NCBI GenBank assembly: GCA_014621425.1
Contig: JAANBB010000142.1
Location: 21,689 to 85,688, forward strand
Reading direction: 5' to 3'
DNA: 64,000 nt
Source: Cylindrodendrum hubeiense
Taxonomy: Eukaryota; Ascomycota; Sordariomycetes; Hypocreales; Nectriaceae
The first letter of the stretch is position 1; every line of letters begins with the position of its first letter. A program made the translations under genes and the position numbers. This document shows, in pieces, positions 21,487 through 32,750 of this stretch. The notes beneath the pieces were generated by a model. That model had not been told where the DNA came from, ran no database searches, and worked only from the letters and a program-made list of their open reading frames with translations.

Positions 21487-22953
21487 GATGATGAAGAGTT
21501 GAGCAGAGTAGAATGTGGAGGGCGAGCTTGTCGAGACGCAGATCTTCTTGGGGGGGATCGCCTTCAAATAAAAGCGCGGTCAGAGCAAAAATCGGCTTTC
21601 GGTCTTGGTCCGCCAACCCTGGTCATGGCCGCGATCTGCTCCCCTCACGTAGTATTGGGGGTGTCAGGGCTTGATGGGGCTCGACAGGGCCCGATAAAGC
21701 TAGACAGGGCTTGCCTGGTTGCTTGGACTCTTGTTGGCCTCGGCGAAGTTGCTTCCCCGCAGGCACAGTATGCAGTCAGTACGCGTGCCATGGTCGGGGT
21801 ACGAATGCACCCAGGTTGTCGTGTCCCAGGCGGTGGCTTCATTTCCCAGCCTTAGCCTCGACTCAGGCCAGCCCTTACGCGGGAGCTTGTCCCGGGCCGT
21901 CGATCTGAGTTGAGGGACACCCAAAGTAGTATGACTCTCCACGGGGGCGGCTAGGGGATTGGCTGACTCGGGCATGTGGACGACTATGGTGTGCAAGCGT
22001 CGGAGGAATGAGACGATGGCTTGGCCGTGAGGGTGCGTGCCAGTTGAGGGTGCAGGCGTGCGGAGCAGGCGGAGCGAGTTGAGATACAATGGACCACTGT
22101 GAGGTAGGGGAGGATGAACTAAACCTGAACCGCGATGCGGGGAAACAGCACCAGGACTGGACAAGGACTGGCCACCGACGAGGAGAATGAGGAGGATGAA
22201 GATGGTTGGTTCGGAGAGCAGATGGACAGGAAGAGTTAATATAAGCCACACTCTCCACCACGTGCGTTTAATCTACGCGGCAAGAACCCCAACGCGGTTT
22301 CACAGGTGGTGTTTGCCTCCCTGCCTCCTTCCCCAAGTTTTAGAAGCGAGTGCAAATCTGTGCCAGGTGTGGCTGACGCTGCCAACGCCGCTGATAATGC
22401 TGATAGTGAGGCTCCCGGTATCTGCGCCACAACCCCCGTGTCGGCTCCGGATTCCCCCCCGGGCGTCCGGATCTCGACCTCAACGTCGAATCTGAATCTC
22501 ATGACCAGGCTTCCCCAGACGGAGTCCAGCTCGCTAGCCGCCCCTGTACCCCAGATTGCATCGAATCTGGGGTAACCGCCGTCCAACTCTTTTTTCCTGG
22601 TCCGGGGCGGCCCAATCACGCCTTTCGCATTTGGTTGTGGGCGCCTCATGGTCTGTGCCAAGGACCATCGGCAGTTGGAGTCGGCAACAGGCCGGGTGCC
22701 CACAAACCGTAAGCATCAGTCAGACTCATCAACCTGCAAACCTCACGGTCCTACGTCGTAGCCACATGGCCTGGCGCTCAACCTGCCTTGTTTGAACGTG
22801 GCTTGCTCCAATATTCGGGCCCATCCTTCGGGCCCATCCTCATCTTGGTTTGGTTTTGCCTCATGGCTGCCACACAAATGTACTCCGCATGCACGACTAG
22901 CCCGAGGCAAACAAACGTCGATCTGTCGGATGCCAGCGTCGGCTCTCTTTTGT
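21487..22953. other. Intergenic 1.5 kb, no recognised gene
   Basis: It contains the promoter of the permease and the 3' end of the reductase gene, both on the minus strand. GC-rich short frames appear on both strands without domains. A small repeat of AGGGC(T/C)xGATAAAG-like words lies near 21665-21715. Confidence 0.4.
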
Positions 22954-23908
22954 CTACCAAACTCCAGGCACCACCGCCCATTTCTTGCCCACCTTGTCCT
23001 CTCCAAATCTCTCCATGTACCACCATTTTCCCCTCACCGCGCGCGGCACCATGGTAAACACCTCGTTGATCAGAAACGTCCTCGCCGGGACGCTGCCCCA
23101 GCCTGCTGCCATCCAGAATCCTGCCCACTCCACCCACTCGCAGAGGTAGTGCGGATAAAGAATGTAGCGGAACAGCTTGCCCTCGGGGATTTGGTAATGC
23201 TTGTCGACGCTTTTGGCATTTCCGGTCTCTCGGCGGATCCGGTCCTGTCGGTCTTGTTCCCGATGCCGGATATCCCGGAGCACTTCGTCGTGGATGAAGT
23301 TGGACGACAAGCCTAGATAGAAGACGATGATTCCCACAGCAAACTGAAGGATTGAAGACTGCGATTCCCATGCCTCTTCGGTCGTGGGACCGTACGCCGC
23401 TAGCCACGATCCCAAGCAAGTCGCGTTGAAGAGCTGGAACACCACAGCCATCGTCCATACGCCGATATGCAGTGGCGACATGGACGGCTGGAGGAAGGGA
23501 AACATGACAGCCCGATACGAGTAATGGATCACCTGAACTGTAAGCGCGGGTGATCATCTCATCCGAAGTGGACTCACAAAAAGCCCGGCCAACACTTTGT
23601 TCTGCCAGGGGAGGTCATCGATGCCGTGCAGTACAGGCATCGTCTTCATCAGATACAATAGCGTCATGAACCCGGGCGCCTCCATGGTCAACCATCCAAT
23701 GCGGCCCGGTAGGTTGAGTCGGCTAACGACTGACGTTTTGCCCATGCCGTACCATCCAATAAGCCATTGCGCCGAACCAATCTGATTCTTAGTTTTGACT
23801 CTCACATGATTCAGGGGTACTCACAATTGGATAAGAGATTTGCCAGACTTTCAGGATAACTTCATAGTTTTCCCGGGTAGGGGGCATCCAGCCCTCAATG
23901 ATTGCCAT
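22954..23908 (-). CDS. 3-oxo-5-alpha-steroid 4-dehydrogenase (steroid 5-alpha-reductase) family protein
   Basis: Three exons, 23908-23825, 23781-23578 and 23532-22954, give 288 residues. The N-terminal part is hydrophobic. The middle holds VIHYSYRAVMFPFLQPSM, matching the conserved HY-RA region of the family. The C-terminal third has the membrane-bound NADPH-binding signature: GNAKSVDKHYQIPEGKLFRY, the YPHYLCEWVEW motif and WYMERFGEDK near the end. Plant DET2 and animal SRD5A enzymes of this length reduce the delta-4 bond of 3-oxosteroids in the ER membrane. Fungal members are poorly studied, so the physiological substrate is open. The last exon enters with GTG directly after a TTCAG acceptor; the nearer CTTACAG acceptor would bring an immediate stop. 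Confidence 0.9.
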
Positions 23909-24369
23909 TTTGAAGAATTGACGTTGCAAGTTGACCGTGTATGTCGACTCCGTTGTGCTCGTTCAACTATTGTCCACAGTGTTGACCGCTGCTGGGCGAC
24001 AGGTTTTGACGCTTGTCACCGCCTGCCTGTTTGGTGTCATCAGACATGAGCCCAGAATGAATCCTGATCAAATAAATCAGTACATCATGATGGAATTATG
24101 TATGTCTAATAACTAGCATTCAGTCGCAAGTAGATACAGTGGTGCTGTGGCAATTTCGATTAAATTAATCATGGTGGTGTGCTGATGTTCATCCGAAGCC
24201 CAATTTACATCTGATCAACTCCATTGCACAACTCTACTATCCTACACAGCGCTTACGAGAATGCATCCTAAGAATCCGTACCTCAACTCCATTCCCATGT
24301 CATCCGGCATCCCATCATCTTCTTCCACAATGATCCCACAATGATCCCGGTCCCATCATATTCATCCAT
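23909..24369. other. Intergenic, no recognised feature
   Basis: Moderately AT-rich DNA between two minus-strand genes. It holds the reductase promoter and the 3' end of the deubiquitinase gene. A TCCCACAATGA direct repeat occurs at about 24326-24350. Confidence 0.4.
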
Positions 24370-26805
24370 TCACATCACAGTGCAATCCCGATCCCGTGAT
24401 GACCCATTACCCAATACTGCTCCCGGACTCACTGGCGGCCGTCCCGCGGCAGTCCTTCCCATTGGTCGCTGTCCAGTTGGAGTATTCATGCTTGTTCTTG
24501 TCGACTGTCTCGACACGACTGGGCTGCTACCTGCATGGCTCGGATGTCCCAGCGGGGGTTGATACGCTACGTCATGTGCCGCTTGCTCATATGACGGCGG
24601 GGCATCATCCCCCTCTTCAACCGGTCGCGTTACGGCAGGTCTCGCAGGTCTCGTTATGCCAGGTCCCGTCACACCCTGTTGCTGCGGGGGGATCAACGAC
24701 CGCACTTGTTGCTGAGTTCGAGGCTGAGTAGCAACGTTGGAACTACTTCGCGCCGGAACGAGACCGACACCGTCCCGGCCTCCTCCTCCTCCCCCTCCTC
24801 CTCCACCGCCTCCACCTCGGCCTCGTCCTGGATTCGGTCCCGGGTTTGGCCTTGGCTGCCGGCCTTGTTGTTCAATATACTGCTCTGATAGGATACTTTC
24901 CCTCCGACGACGGGCCTCGGCTGCCCGGTGTCGCTCATCCTCTTCTTCTTGCAGCTGTAGCGCGAGTGCCAAGTCTCGGTCCTCTTGCTCGGTGTTTGGA
25001 CTCATCGGTTCCTCCTCTTGTCGTCCCTTTCCTCGTCTTTGTACAGTCGTCCAATCACCTCCGTCGTCAGCACTCGACGCGAGAACAACTCCAGTTCCTA
25101 TCGTTCGGAAATCCCCCGACAGAAACTCGGTGCTCTCGCCGTTGATATCGGACAGCGTCTCCCAAACAATTTCATCGTGAGTCTTGAACCCAGCGTCTGT
25201 CACCAGTGTTAGGAGCTGCATCGTCTCGGGATGACAGTACAGCGTGCTAAAGTGATCGTTTCGGAACAGAATCGCAAAGGTGCCGGGACGGATTGCCCTG
25301 CCAATGACCTCAATTCCCCAGTGCGTAAGCTGAGTGGCCGAGGTCATCAAGAATGACTTGATGACCAGGATATCCTGGTATAGTTGCTGTTCCGACTCGT
25401 CCAGCCCATCGGGGGTTGAAAGCTTGAGCTCGAGTTCCTCCTCCCGGAACAACAGGTTTTGCGCATCTTCGTATGACGCGGCCTGTCGCTCCAATGCCTC
25501 ATACTCTGGCTCAGACTTGGGAGGCAGCCACCCGTGGATCAGAGGGATTGAAAAGGTAGCGTAAAGACTCATCTCAGCCGTGTTCTCAAAGGTTCCAGGG
25601 ATGAGGTCACCTCGTTCAGTTGGGTGCAGATGTGTCAGGGATGTGCGTTTATAGGCATTAATCATTTGCGCAGTAGGAATGAAGCGAGGGTTGACATTCA
25701 TCCCGGTGTGTAGACTCTGGAGAAACGCATAGAGGTCCGAGACGTCAGGCAGCGCATCTTCGGAGTTTGTTCTCCGGGGAGACATGAGTTCGTCAAACAC
25801 GGCGTTCAGCAACAAATTTAAGCTGACCTGTTCTCGAGACCTGAGAACCTGGACCAGCGCAGTATCGGGATTTTCGGCCGGTGTGGTCAATGTCAAAGCG
25901 TTGACGAGAGCCACCAGGGGACAGGGCCCGTTGGCGTTCTGGATGAGAATGGGCGAGATGCGGGGGTTCTGAGCTGAGCTCGTGTCGTACCACTTGATGT
26001 TCTTGACTTGGTACGTCTCCGCGCCGTCAACCTGTTGTCGCGACGGTTTCCAGGCTGGTTTATCGGTAGATCGCCTCGGCGGAAGCGGCGGTTTCGTAAC
26101 AGTTGGCTCCGAGGGCTCTGCGTCTATCAAGTTCCATTCCTCTGTGGCCTTGGACTTGCCCTTTGATCCTAAATCGTCCCACACATGCGTCTCATCTGTG
26201 AACTCGTCGGACAATGCAGTCATTGGCGGCGCGGGCGCCTTGTTCTTTCCAAGAGGGTCCTCATCCCAGGCCGGCGACTCGCTTCGTGAAGGCAAAGAAA
26301 TCACCGCCGGCGACGAAGCGGGCGGTGGTGTGGGAGTCTCCCAAATGTCCTTTGGTGGAAGCGAAGGGGCAACCTGTGCGGGAGCATTTTCCAAAGTGTC
26401 CTTGATCTCTGGGACACTGGATCGCGAAGATGCAGTTGGCGCTCTCACTGGTTGCCACGGGTTGCTAGGCTCCAGGCTCAACTTGGACAACGACTCGGCA
26501 GGATCCGCAACCTTTTTCCTGAGAAACGGGTTCGTCTCAGATCGATCACCACCAGGCTTCATAAACGCGGGTGCTGCGTCTAGGGCGTCGCTCTTCTTCG
26601 CTTCGCCCCAGACCATCTCCTCCTCTTGTTCCATCGTCACAAACGCTCCACCAGGTCGCAACGCAGCGGGGGGGGGAGAGCCCTCTGCCCCTTCGCGTGG
26701 CGCATCGTCCCATCTTTCGCCTCCATCGGCCCAGGGATTATTTGACAGTGGTTTCGATTCCGATCCTTCGTTCGGAGCTTGGGGGTCGGGCTTTCGAGAG
26801 GCCAT
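24370..26805 (-). CDS. MINDY-family (DUF544) deubiquitinase
   Basis: A single exon of 811 residues. The first 260 residues are low-complexity and Pro/Ser-rich. The catalytic MINDY domain starts at VKNIKWYDT. It contains ILIQNANGPCPLVALVNAL with the nucleophile Cys at about residue 295, and NDHFSTLYCHPE with the catalytic His at about 518. After it comes a MIU-type ubiquitin-binding helix (DLALALQLQEEEDE, about 605-625). Next are a glycine run and a Pro-rich region, and the protein ends CTVM, a CaaX-like box. MINDY enzymes trim K48-linked ubiquitin chains from the distal end; yeast Miy1 is the closest named relative I can offer. The tail suggests prenylation and membrane attachment. No intron is needed. 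Confidence 0.93.
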   Translation of the reverse strand: MASRKPDPQAPNEGSESKPLSNNPWADGGERWDDAPREGAEGSPPPAALRPGGAFVTMEQEEEMVWGEAKKSDALDAAPAFMKPGGDRSETNPFLRKKVADPAESLSKLSLEPSNPWQPVRAPTASSRSSVPEIKDTLENAPAQVAPSLPPKDIWETPTPPPASSPAVISLPSRSESPAWDEDPLGKNKAPAPPMTALSDEFTDETHVWDDLGSKGKSKATEEWNLIDAEPSEPTVTKPPLPPRRSTDKPAWKPSRQQVDGAETYQVKNIKWYDTSSAQNPRISPILIQNANGPCPLVALVNALTLTTPAENPDTALVQVLRSREQVSLNLLLNAVFDELMSPRRTNSEDALPDVSDLYAFLQSLHTGMNVNPRFIPTAQMINAYKRTSLTHLHPTERGDLIPGTFENTAEMSLYATFSIPLIHGWLPPKSEPEYEALERQAASYEDAQNLLFREEELELKLSTPDGLDESEQQLYQDILVIKSFLMTSATQLTHWGIEVIGRAIRPGTFAILFRNDHFSTLYCHPETMQLLTLVTDAGFKTHDEIVWETLSDINGESTEFLSGDFRTIGTGVVLASSADDGGDWTTVQRRGKGRQEEEPMSPNTEQEDRDLALALQLQEEEDERHRAAEARRRRESILSEQYIEQQGRQPRPNPGPNPGRGRGGGGGGGGGGGGGRDGVGLVPARSSSNVATQPRTQQQVRSLIPPQQQGVTGPGITRPARPAVTRPVEEGDDAPPSYEQAAHDVAYQPPLGHPSHAGSSPVVSRQSTRTSMNTPTGQRPMGRTAAGRPPVSPGAVLGNGSSRDRDCTVM

Positions 26806-27438
26806 GACGCCCTAGTAACAGCGGTAAGACGCAAGCTAGTGCTACAGCAGGAGCGGGGTTGTGTGAAAGCGTCAGACTCGATCGTGATGTCGACGTCAAA
26901 CGCAATTTCAATACCACGAAGCTTGTCGGTCTCGGTGAGTTGTCGGACACAGACGCTGTCGGTCGGAATGTGCTGCCTAGCGGTGCTCGACGCTCGTAAA
27001 TGATCGTATTGAAGCTCAGTGTCGTCACTGCGGATCGGTCCCACTCGTGGTGGTACAACGTAAGTCCCGGGTCAACGTCAGGTGAATCAAAGCAAACGAA
27101 TGCAACCTCATTGATTGCGTAATTGATTCCAGGTACTAGAATTCATGGGGTTTAAATGTAGTTGTAGGATCAAGCTTGCGTGTCGGAGCAGCTGGAAGGA
27201 GTGCCCCGCCACCTGCTTATCCAGCCACGCACAGCCACAAATGACGTGGGCGTCGTTCCATACCTATAATACGGTATCACGTCAAGTTGGCATTTGGATA
27301 TAGCAATGACGCTCGTGATGTCACATATATTACTTCTGGTCGATTCATGGCAATGCTCGTCCTGTTCGCTATCCCCAAAATGCCACAACGCCAACTCCCG
27401 GCCGTCATCCGTACAAGAACAAACTATCCTTCGTGAAC
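26806..27438. other. Intergenic, no recognised feature
   Basis: It lies between the start of the deubiquitinase gene and the stop of the J-protein gene, both on the minus strand. The plus-strand frame at 26779-27003 and the minus-strand frames here overlap the deubiquitinase start and show no domain. Confidence 0.4.
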
Positions 27439-28552
27439 CTATCGGCCAATTCCCAAGTTATGTAGTCTCTCACACGACGGCATGGTATACGTCTCTGCCA
27501 CTGCCATCTTCTCTGGATCCTGATAGAACCACCCCTGGGCCGCATCCCTCAGCCTCTGCCTATACGTCAACTCGTTGTCGCATTCGCTCTTAAGGTGCCT
27601 CACGAGGTTCACCTCGGCCGTTCGATCGAGTTTATTGAGTTTTCCGTCTGTGAATTTGGAAACATCATCGGGATTAACAAAGTATGCAACTCCCAGGTTT
27701 GGTGTGGTACGGCCTTCGGTATAGGGTTCAAGCGGGTGGTCATAAACCATGCGGGGAGTCGAGGTTGAGGTTGAGGATTCGCCAGAGAAGAGCGAGGTAA
27801 CAATCGGCAGGATGAAGAAGAGAATGACTGGAAGAAGTCCAAGGAATGTCTGGAGAGGACTTGACTCTTGTCGGCCTCCTTGGTTGGCCTCGCGGGGCCT
27901 CGTTCGTGGTCTGCCGCCTCCAAACTGGTGAACACGGATTCCAGGGCCTCCGCCAAAATTGAAAACAAACTGCGGGCCTGTATCGAATCCTGGTTTGTTA
28001 GCTTAGTCTTATTTCTTGCTCGGGAATCTCACCTCCAAACGGTCCTCCTCCTCCTCCAAATCCTTGTCCGCCAAAGAACCTGGCGAACATCTCCTCGGGA
28101 GTCAACTCGTCATCCCATCCGCCTCGGCCCATGCCACCTCCCTGCTGCCGTTGCGCGAAGCCAGAGAATGGGTTCTGCGCCTGGGCACTGGCAAATCGAC
28201 TGTCGGGGTCCGTTCCAAGTCGATCAAACTTTTCGCGCTTCTCTTTGTCGCCCAGAATGCCAAATGCTCGGCTGACCATCTTGAAGGCCTCGTCCGCGTG
28301 CTGGTGTCCATTCTTGTCGGGATGAGTCAAAAGTGACTGCTTTCGGTATGCCTTTTTAATCTCGCTCTCTGTGCATGTCGTCTTGACGCTCTCCAGGTTC
28401 AGAATGTCGTAAAAGGCCGTGGCGGTACATTTCCGGATTCGAATGACCGCAGCCTCTTGATCAGGTGTGAATCCTCGTCCTTGGTTGCCCTGATTGTGCT
28501 CGCGAGAGCGGGCCGAACCGGTGTCGGCTCCAGAGGCCGTTGCGCTCGGCAT
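27439..28552 (-). CDS. ER-type membrane J-protein (DnaJ + DUF1977, Hlj1/DNAJB12-like)
   Basis: Two exons, 28552-28033 and 27989-27439, give 356 residues. The J-domain (FYDILNL ... AYRKQSLLTHPDKNGHQ) has its HPD at residues 77-79. It is followed by a G/F region with WDDELTPEEMFARFFGGQGF, one transmembrane helix (FLGLLPVILFFILPIVTSLF, about 222-243) and a C-terminal DUF1977-type domain with YFVNPDD. This order is that of tail-anchored-like ER J-proteins that recruit cytosolic Hsp70 for ER-associated degradation. The intron falls in the glycine run and is recognised by its GTGAGA donor and GCTAAC branch. Confidence 0.93.
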
Positions 28553-29099
28553 CGATAGTTATGGAGATTGATTTATTCGTGTTGATGGTATCGATCGTCG
28601 TTCGCCTAGGCGGCTTCCGCAAGGTGGCTTCTTCGGATCACGTCGCGGTTACGTACGTCGGAGAGATTGAAATCGAAACGACCCGGTCGTATGCACTCGA
28701 GTCGGGTCGGCCACGGAATTAATGCGACAGCAAATGTCGGCAAGTGATGGATGATGGAAAAGTGGCCTTGATTGGCAATCCCTGGTGGCCGTATGTTACC
28801 ATCGCGAGTCTCAACGCCACGTGACGCCCCACCCTACCCTGGACTACTTACAAGATGTGACAGGCAGACAAACAGAAGACGAAAATATGGCTTCCAATTG
28901 AACAATGTTGTTTTGATAGAATAATAGTCATGGTGATTATTTTAATGTTTTTCTTATCGCTCATTCAAGTTTATCAAGGGAGCGCGTGGAGGTACTTCGG
29001 GCCACATGACTCAAGACATGCATGTGACTGAATCGTAAATATCAACGGGTTAATTTGCACCAAACTATGTACTTGAACGAGCGTCTTGCATGCCCCCAA
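28553..29099. other. Intergenic, no recognised feature
   Basis: The upstream part is the J-protein promoter. The 28870-28970 part is AT-rich and forms the 3' flank of the endoglucanase gene. Confidence 0.4.
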
Positions 29100-30188
29100 C
29101 TAAGCCTCAATAAACTCCTGTATCTCAGACAGGTACTTGACATAGGCAGTGCCGCTTGGCGGCTCCATGCTGTACATGTAATCTCCCCACCAAGGTCCAG
29201 CAGCCCACCACAGCCAGCCAGTCCACACATCCGAGTTGTCGAGCAGATGCTGCAGCTCGCCACGGATGGCAGTGATGCACTGGTCATTGGCGCCACCAGC
29301 AGTCTCACCAAGGATACCCAATTTGCCGTTTGCTTTGAGCCAGGCCGTCGCCGCCTCGAGACGCTCCACGCCGATGGTGGTGCTGACGCAATCCTCTGAC
29401 GTGCCAGAGCCGTCCGTGTCGAGGTACTGGTGCATCTCATAGACAATCTTGTTCTGAGGGTCAGTCAGATCCTTGAGAGCGTCGCCATTGCCGCTGGAGA
29501 CCCAGGTCCAGGCGCCCGTGTAGGAGTTGCCCTCGACAAAGATGTACTGCGATGTAGCACCGGCAGCACGGATGGCATCGATGGCAGCTTGGTTCAGCTG
29601 AGCCACCAGGGAGTTTTCCATATCATGGTACTCATTGTTGGTATCGAAGATGACAAGTTCATTGTCTGCGAAACGCTTGGCAATAGTAGTCCAGAAGCTA
29701 CCGAAGCCATCCACATTGGTGATGATGTTATCGTAGTATCTACCATAGTTGTGGGGATCGAGAACAGCATATGCACCCCTGTCTGGTTAGATGTGAGCCC
29801 TATAGGTGCCGCAGTACTCACTGGTCAGTGATGTGTTTGACGACCTCTTCAAGCCCGCTAAAGTAGGTCTCGTTGATGGAACCAGTGAGCTCGTCTGGAA
29901 CAGCACGCTCCATTTTAAAGCCCAGGCGAAACGTGTTCATCCCGGTACCAAGCAGTGTCTACAAGGTCAGCTACGTCAACATAATGACCTAGAGCAACCT
30001 ACATTGATGGCACTCGTGTCAGGCCAGATGTAGTCCGTGCCGAGCACGCCAGGGAGTTTGGTCTCTCCAAATTCACCACCGGACTCATTGGAACCAGTAA
30101 ACAAAAACTCGCCTGTGCCGTCGCCCTCACAAGCAGCAGCGTGTGCCAGGGATACGACGGCAGCAGCGGTAAAGGCCGGGAACAGCAT
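29100..30188 (-). CDS. Secreted endo-beta-1,4-glucanase, glycoside hydrolase family 5 (GH5_5)
   Basis: Three exons, 30188-30003, 29958-29822 and 29778-29100, encode 333 residues. The N-terminus [19 protein letters not shown] is a signal peptide. The acid/base Glu is in [10 protein letters not shown] (Glu157) and the nucleophile Glu in [10 protein letters not shown] (Glu266). Other family blocks are [28 protein letters not shown] and [13 protein letters not shown]. These mark the fungal Cel5A/EGII-like subfamily, which cuts internal bonds of cellulose outside the cell. There is no CBM1 cellulose-binding module or linker, so it is a catalytic-domain-only enzyme. No cellulase neighbour or XYR1-type site was identified by eye. 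Confidence 0.95.
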
Positions 30189-30798
30189 GATGAGTATCTC
30201 AATCAAAGAGAAGAAAGGGATGGATGGAGCTGAGAATCATTTGGACTTGGCCTGGCGGCGACTTATATACACGTCCACGAGTAGCAGATATACTAGGACA
30301 TAGCTCAAATCCGCTCACATCCTCGCCGACTCTGTCGATCCTAGTCTAGGAAGGATCCCGGCTCGGGAAGGATAAATTTGTTTGAAACAGGGGAAAAACT
30401 TTAGCGTGTCGTCGCCGACTTGCATCCATTCAGACATCATCACTGGATGAAGCATGAGGATGAACCGAAGGAGGTCCCCGAACACGAAGAGTGTGATTTG
30501 TAGATATGCAGGTTATTGCACGTGGGCTCATGAATCGACATTATTGAAACGCAGCACATGTTCAACAAGTCCATGGATCATGATCCCATCGGGGTTTAAA
30601 TCCTGAGACATTTGGTCCCCGGCTCGTTGGTGGATCGGTTTATCCGGTAACTGGCTCACGATCCAAATTGATGAAGGGTGACGATCCAAGCAATCACGTG
30701 ATCGGACAAATCGCGGAAAAACCCATGCATTTGGTACCTGTCGCGAATAGGCTCACGATGGCTACTGGAAAAATCATTGACGACGTGTGCCAGTGATA
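30189..30798. other. Divergent promoter region between the GH5 and uS19m genes
   Basis: About 610 bp separate the two start codons, which face away from each other, so both promoters should lie here. No operator site was identified with confidence. Confidence 0.4.
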
Positions 30799-31214
30799 AT
30801 GCAGGCGACACGGGTTTTGTTCAAGCGCTCCGTGTGGAAGGGTAGGTCAATTAGATTTCCCTCTGACTATTGAACTTGCTAATATTCTCTAGGCCCACAC
30901 CTTGTCCCGTAAGCTCCCCGAACCATCGAACGACTCCATCTAACCTCGATAGCCTCCCCATCGTCTGGCCCAAGAACCAAGGCGACAAGGTCCCTCCGGT
31001 TCGAACCCAAGCCCGATCTGCGACAATCCTACCCAACTTTGTCGGTCTCAACTTTGAGGTGCACAATGGCCGCGACTACCACCACGTGACCATCACAGAA
31101 GACATGGTCGGACACAAGCTTGGAGAGTTTTCACCGTAAGTGAGCTTTTGACGCTGCATGGCATCTTCTGACACAGGCAGAACCCGAAAGCCGAATATCT
31201 GGGACAAGAGGTAG
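30799..31214 (+). CDS. rsm19: Mitochondrial small ribosomal subunit protein uS19m (Rsm19)
   Basis: Four exons, 30799-30841, 30893-30908, 30953-31135 and 31181-31214, encode 91 residues. Exon 2 is only 16 nt, so single-exon prediction misses the start. Spliced, the protein begins [20 protein letters not shown] and continues with [28 protein letters not shown] and [18 protein letters not shown]. These are the conserved blocks of bacterial S19, and the length matches. The protein binds the head of the mitochondrial small ribosomal subunit. There is no long presequence, but the basic N-terminus may serve for import. The last acceptor is GCAG at 31180; the nearer CACAG would break the frame. Confidence 0.93.
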
Positions 31215-31469
31215 AGATTTGGGTATACCATGTACAAAGACTGTATCAATAAGCATGTTGGACTTACTCGAGCGATTGACGAGGCCATCTACACCTACGA
31301 ACAAACTGTGAAGCGATGCGAAACGATCACCGAACTGCGCAGGCGATGGAACCATTGGATCAAAGCATCTATTGACCGAGACTATGACTGCGGCCTGAAC
31401 TATGCAGACCTATATCTGACCTTCCCATGCGCCAAACCTGAACGCCGAATGCCCCCATCCATCATGACA

Positions 31470-32085
31470 TTAGCGGTAAAACTCGCCTCTCTTGACATTA
31501 ACGCCGTACTCTCCAACTGCCATTCCAAGATCCTCCATCGTAAGAACAGTCCTGTTTTGGCTGCCACCCTGGCCGCCGCCGCCATAACCTGGTCGCTGAA
31601 TGCCTAGCGGCGCGCCCTTGTCTTGGGTTTTGCTACCTGGTGGGCCCGTCGGCTGTCCAGGGATCGGGAATCCGGCTGCGGCGCCCAGCGAGCCCATCGG
31701 GTTGTTGGCGTTGGTGGATGATGCGCGGATGCGGCTGTATTGGTATGCGTCGGCTGCAATGTCGGCAATGAACTTTTGGGTGGCGAGAGCCAGGAGGCGC
31801 GCCAGGCGAGGGTCGGTTTGGGGAGGAGGAGGAAGGCCAGCTTTGGTCATATAGTAGTTTGTAACGGCATCGGGGATCTGAACAGTTAGAAGAGTTTACG
31901 GAGGTTGCAGGCAGACTCACGATGGGGGCGCAGTCATCCATCTTGTTCAGGAACTCTCGTAGAGAGGTATCCTTCCGCGACGGCATTCGCGACTCCAGGC
32001 CGGGAGGCATCGGGGGAGGGGGATCCACGGGGCCATTTGGCTCCGCGGGGGGCTGCTCTGTCTTTTCGGGTGCCTCGCTCGTCAT
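31470..32085 (-). CDS. taf10: TFIID/SAGA subunit TAF10
   Basis: Two exons, 32085-31921 and 31877-31470, give 190 residues. After a Pro-rich N-terminus comes the histone-fold: [15 protein letters not shown] joins [15 protein letters not shown] across the intron, then [22 protein letters not shown] Gly/Pro-rich insert follows, and the C-terminal helix reads [25 protein letters not shown]. This split histone fold and its invariant ends identify TAF10, which pairs with TAF3, TAF8 or Spt7 in TFIID and SAGA. The gene converges on uS19m with 255 bp between stop codons. The insert in the histone fold is typical of filamentous fungi. Confidence 0.95.
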
Positions 32086-32750
32086 CTTGATGTTGATGAT
32101 TGGTGATGATTGTAACGGAGTTGAAGGTTACGGGGATGACGCGCTTGGATAATCACGTGATTGCGACAAGACTCGGCCAAGACTTGCTCAGAGAGGTTCT
32201 TAGTGATCTGCATCGATCGGATTATCTGATAAATAAGCTAACAGGTACTATTCTAGTTCGTGTTTGTTGGTGCAAGCTTTCTTTATTATGGTAGTCAATA
32301 CAATACCTTAGCTTAACAGTGATATTGAATTTGACTTCTGAACTGCCAATGTTGGTTCATGACAGCTAGTATCACACTAAGGGTTAGTACTGATTCTTTA
32401 TGATGCTGCGCATGGAGCTAGACTCGACGTATTGCGACAATGCACAGATCACATAGAAACATCTATTCAATTCATTGCAATCTATCTCCAGTCATGAGGT
32501 TCACTGAACCATTGACGAATTGCAGGCCGTGTCCGCCGTAATTGGACTCCCTTGAAAGACTCTGGAATTGCAATCTATTTTCGCCAATGAAATCAAAGCC
32601 CTTGCCTCAAACCTGCAAGCCGTGGGCGCCATATATTACACCCGTCGACCTCCCAACCCAACGCCATCCATGCAGCTCCAGCTGGAGTGTCGGCCGATAC
32701 AGCCTGTCGTTTTACATGTTGGTCTATACAACCAGTCCGCGATTCAAGCC
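32086..32750. other. Intergenic, AT-richer, no recognised gene
   Basis: It holds the TAF10 promoter and the 3' end of the ERD2 gene. The section 32200-32560 is more AT-rich than its surroundings but shows no repeat or tRNA. Confidence 0.4.

Noticed and set aside
24737..25180. Plus-strand Pro-rich 147-codon frame
   Set aside because: Antisense of the glycine run and MIU region of the MINDY gene.
30998..31012. B-box-like GGTTCGAACCCAAGC
   Set aside because: Lies inside the uS19m coding sequence (VRTQA) and has no cloverleaf.
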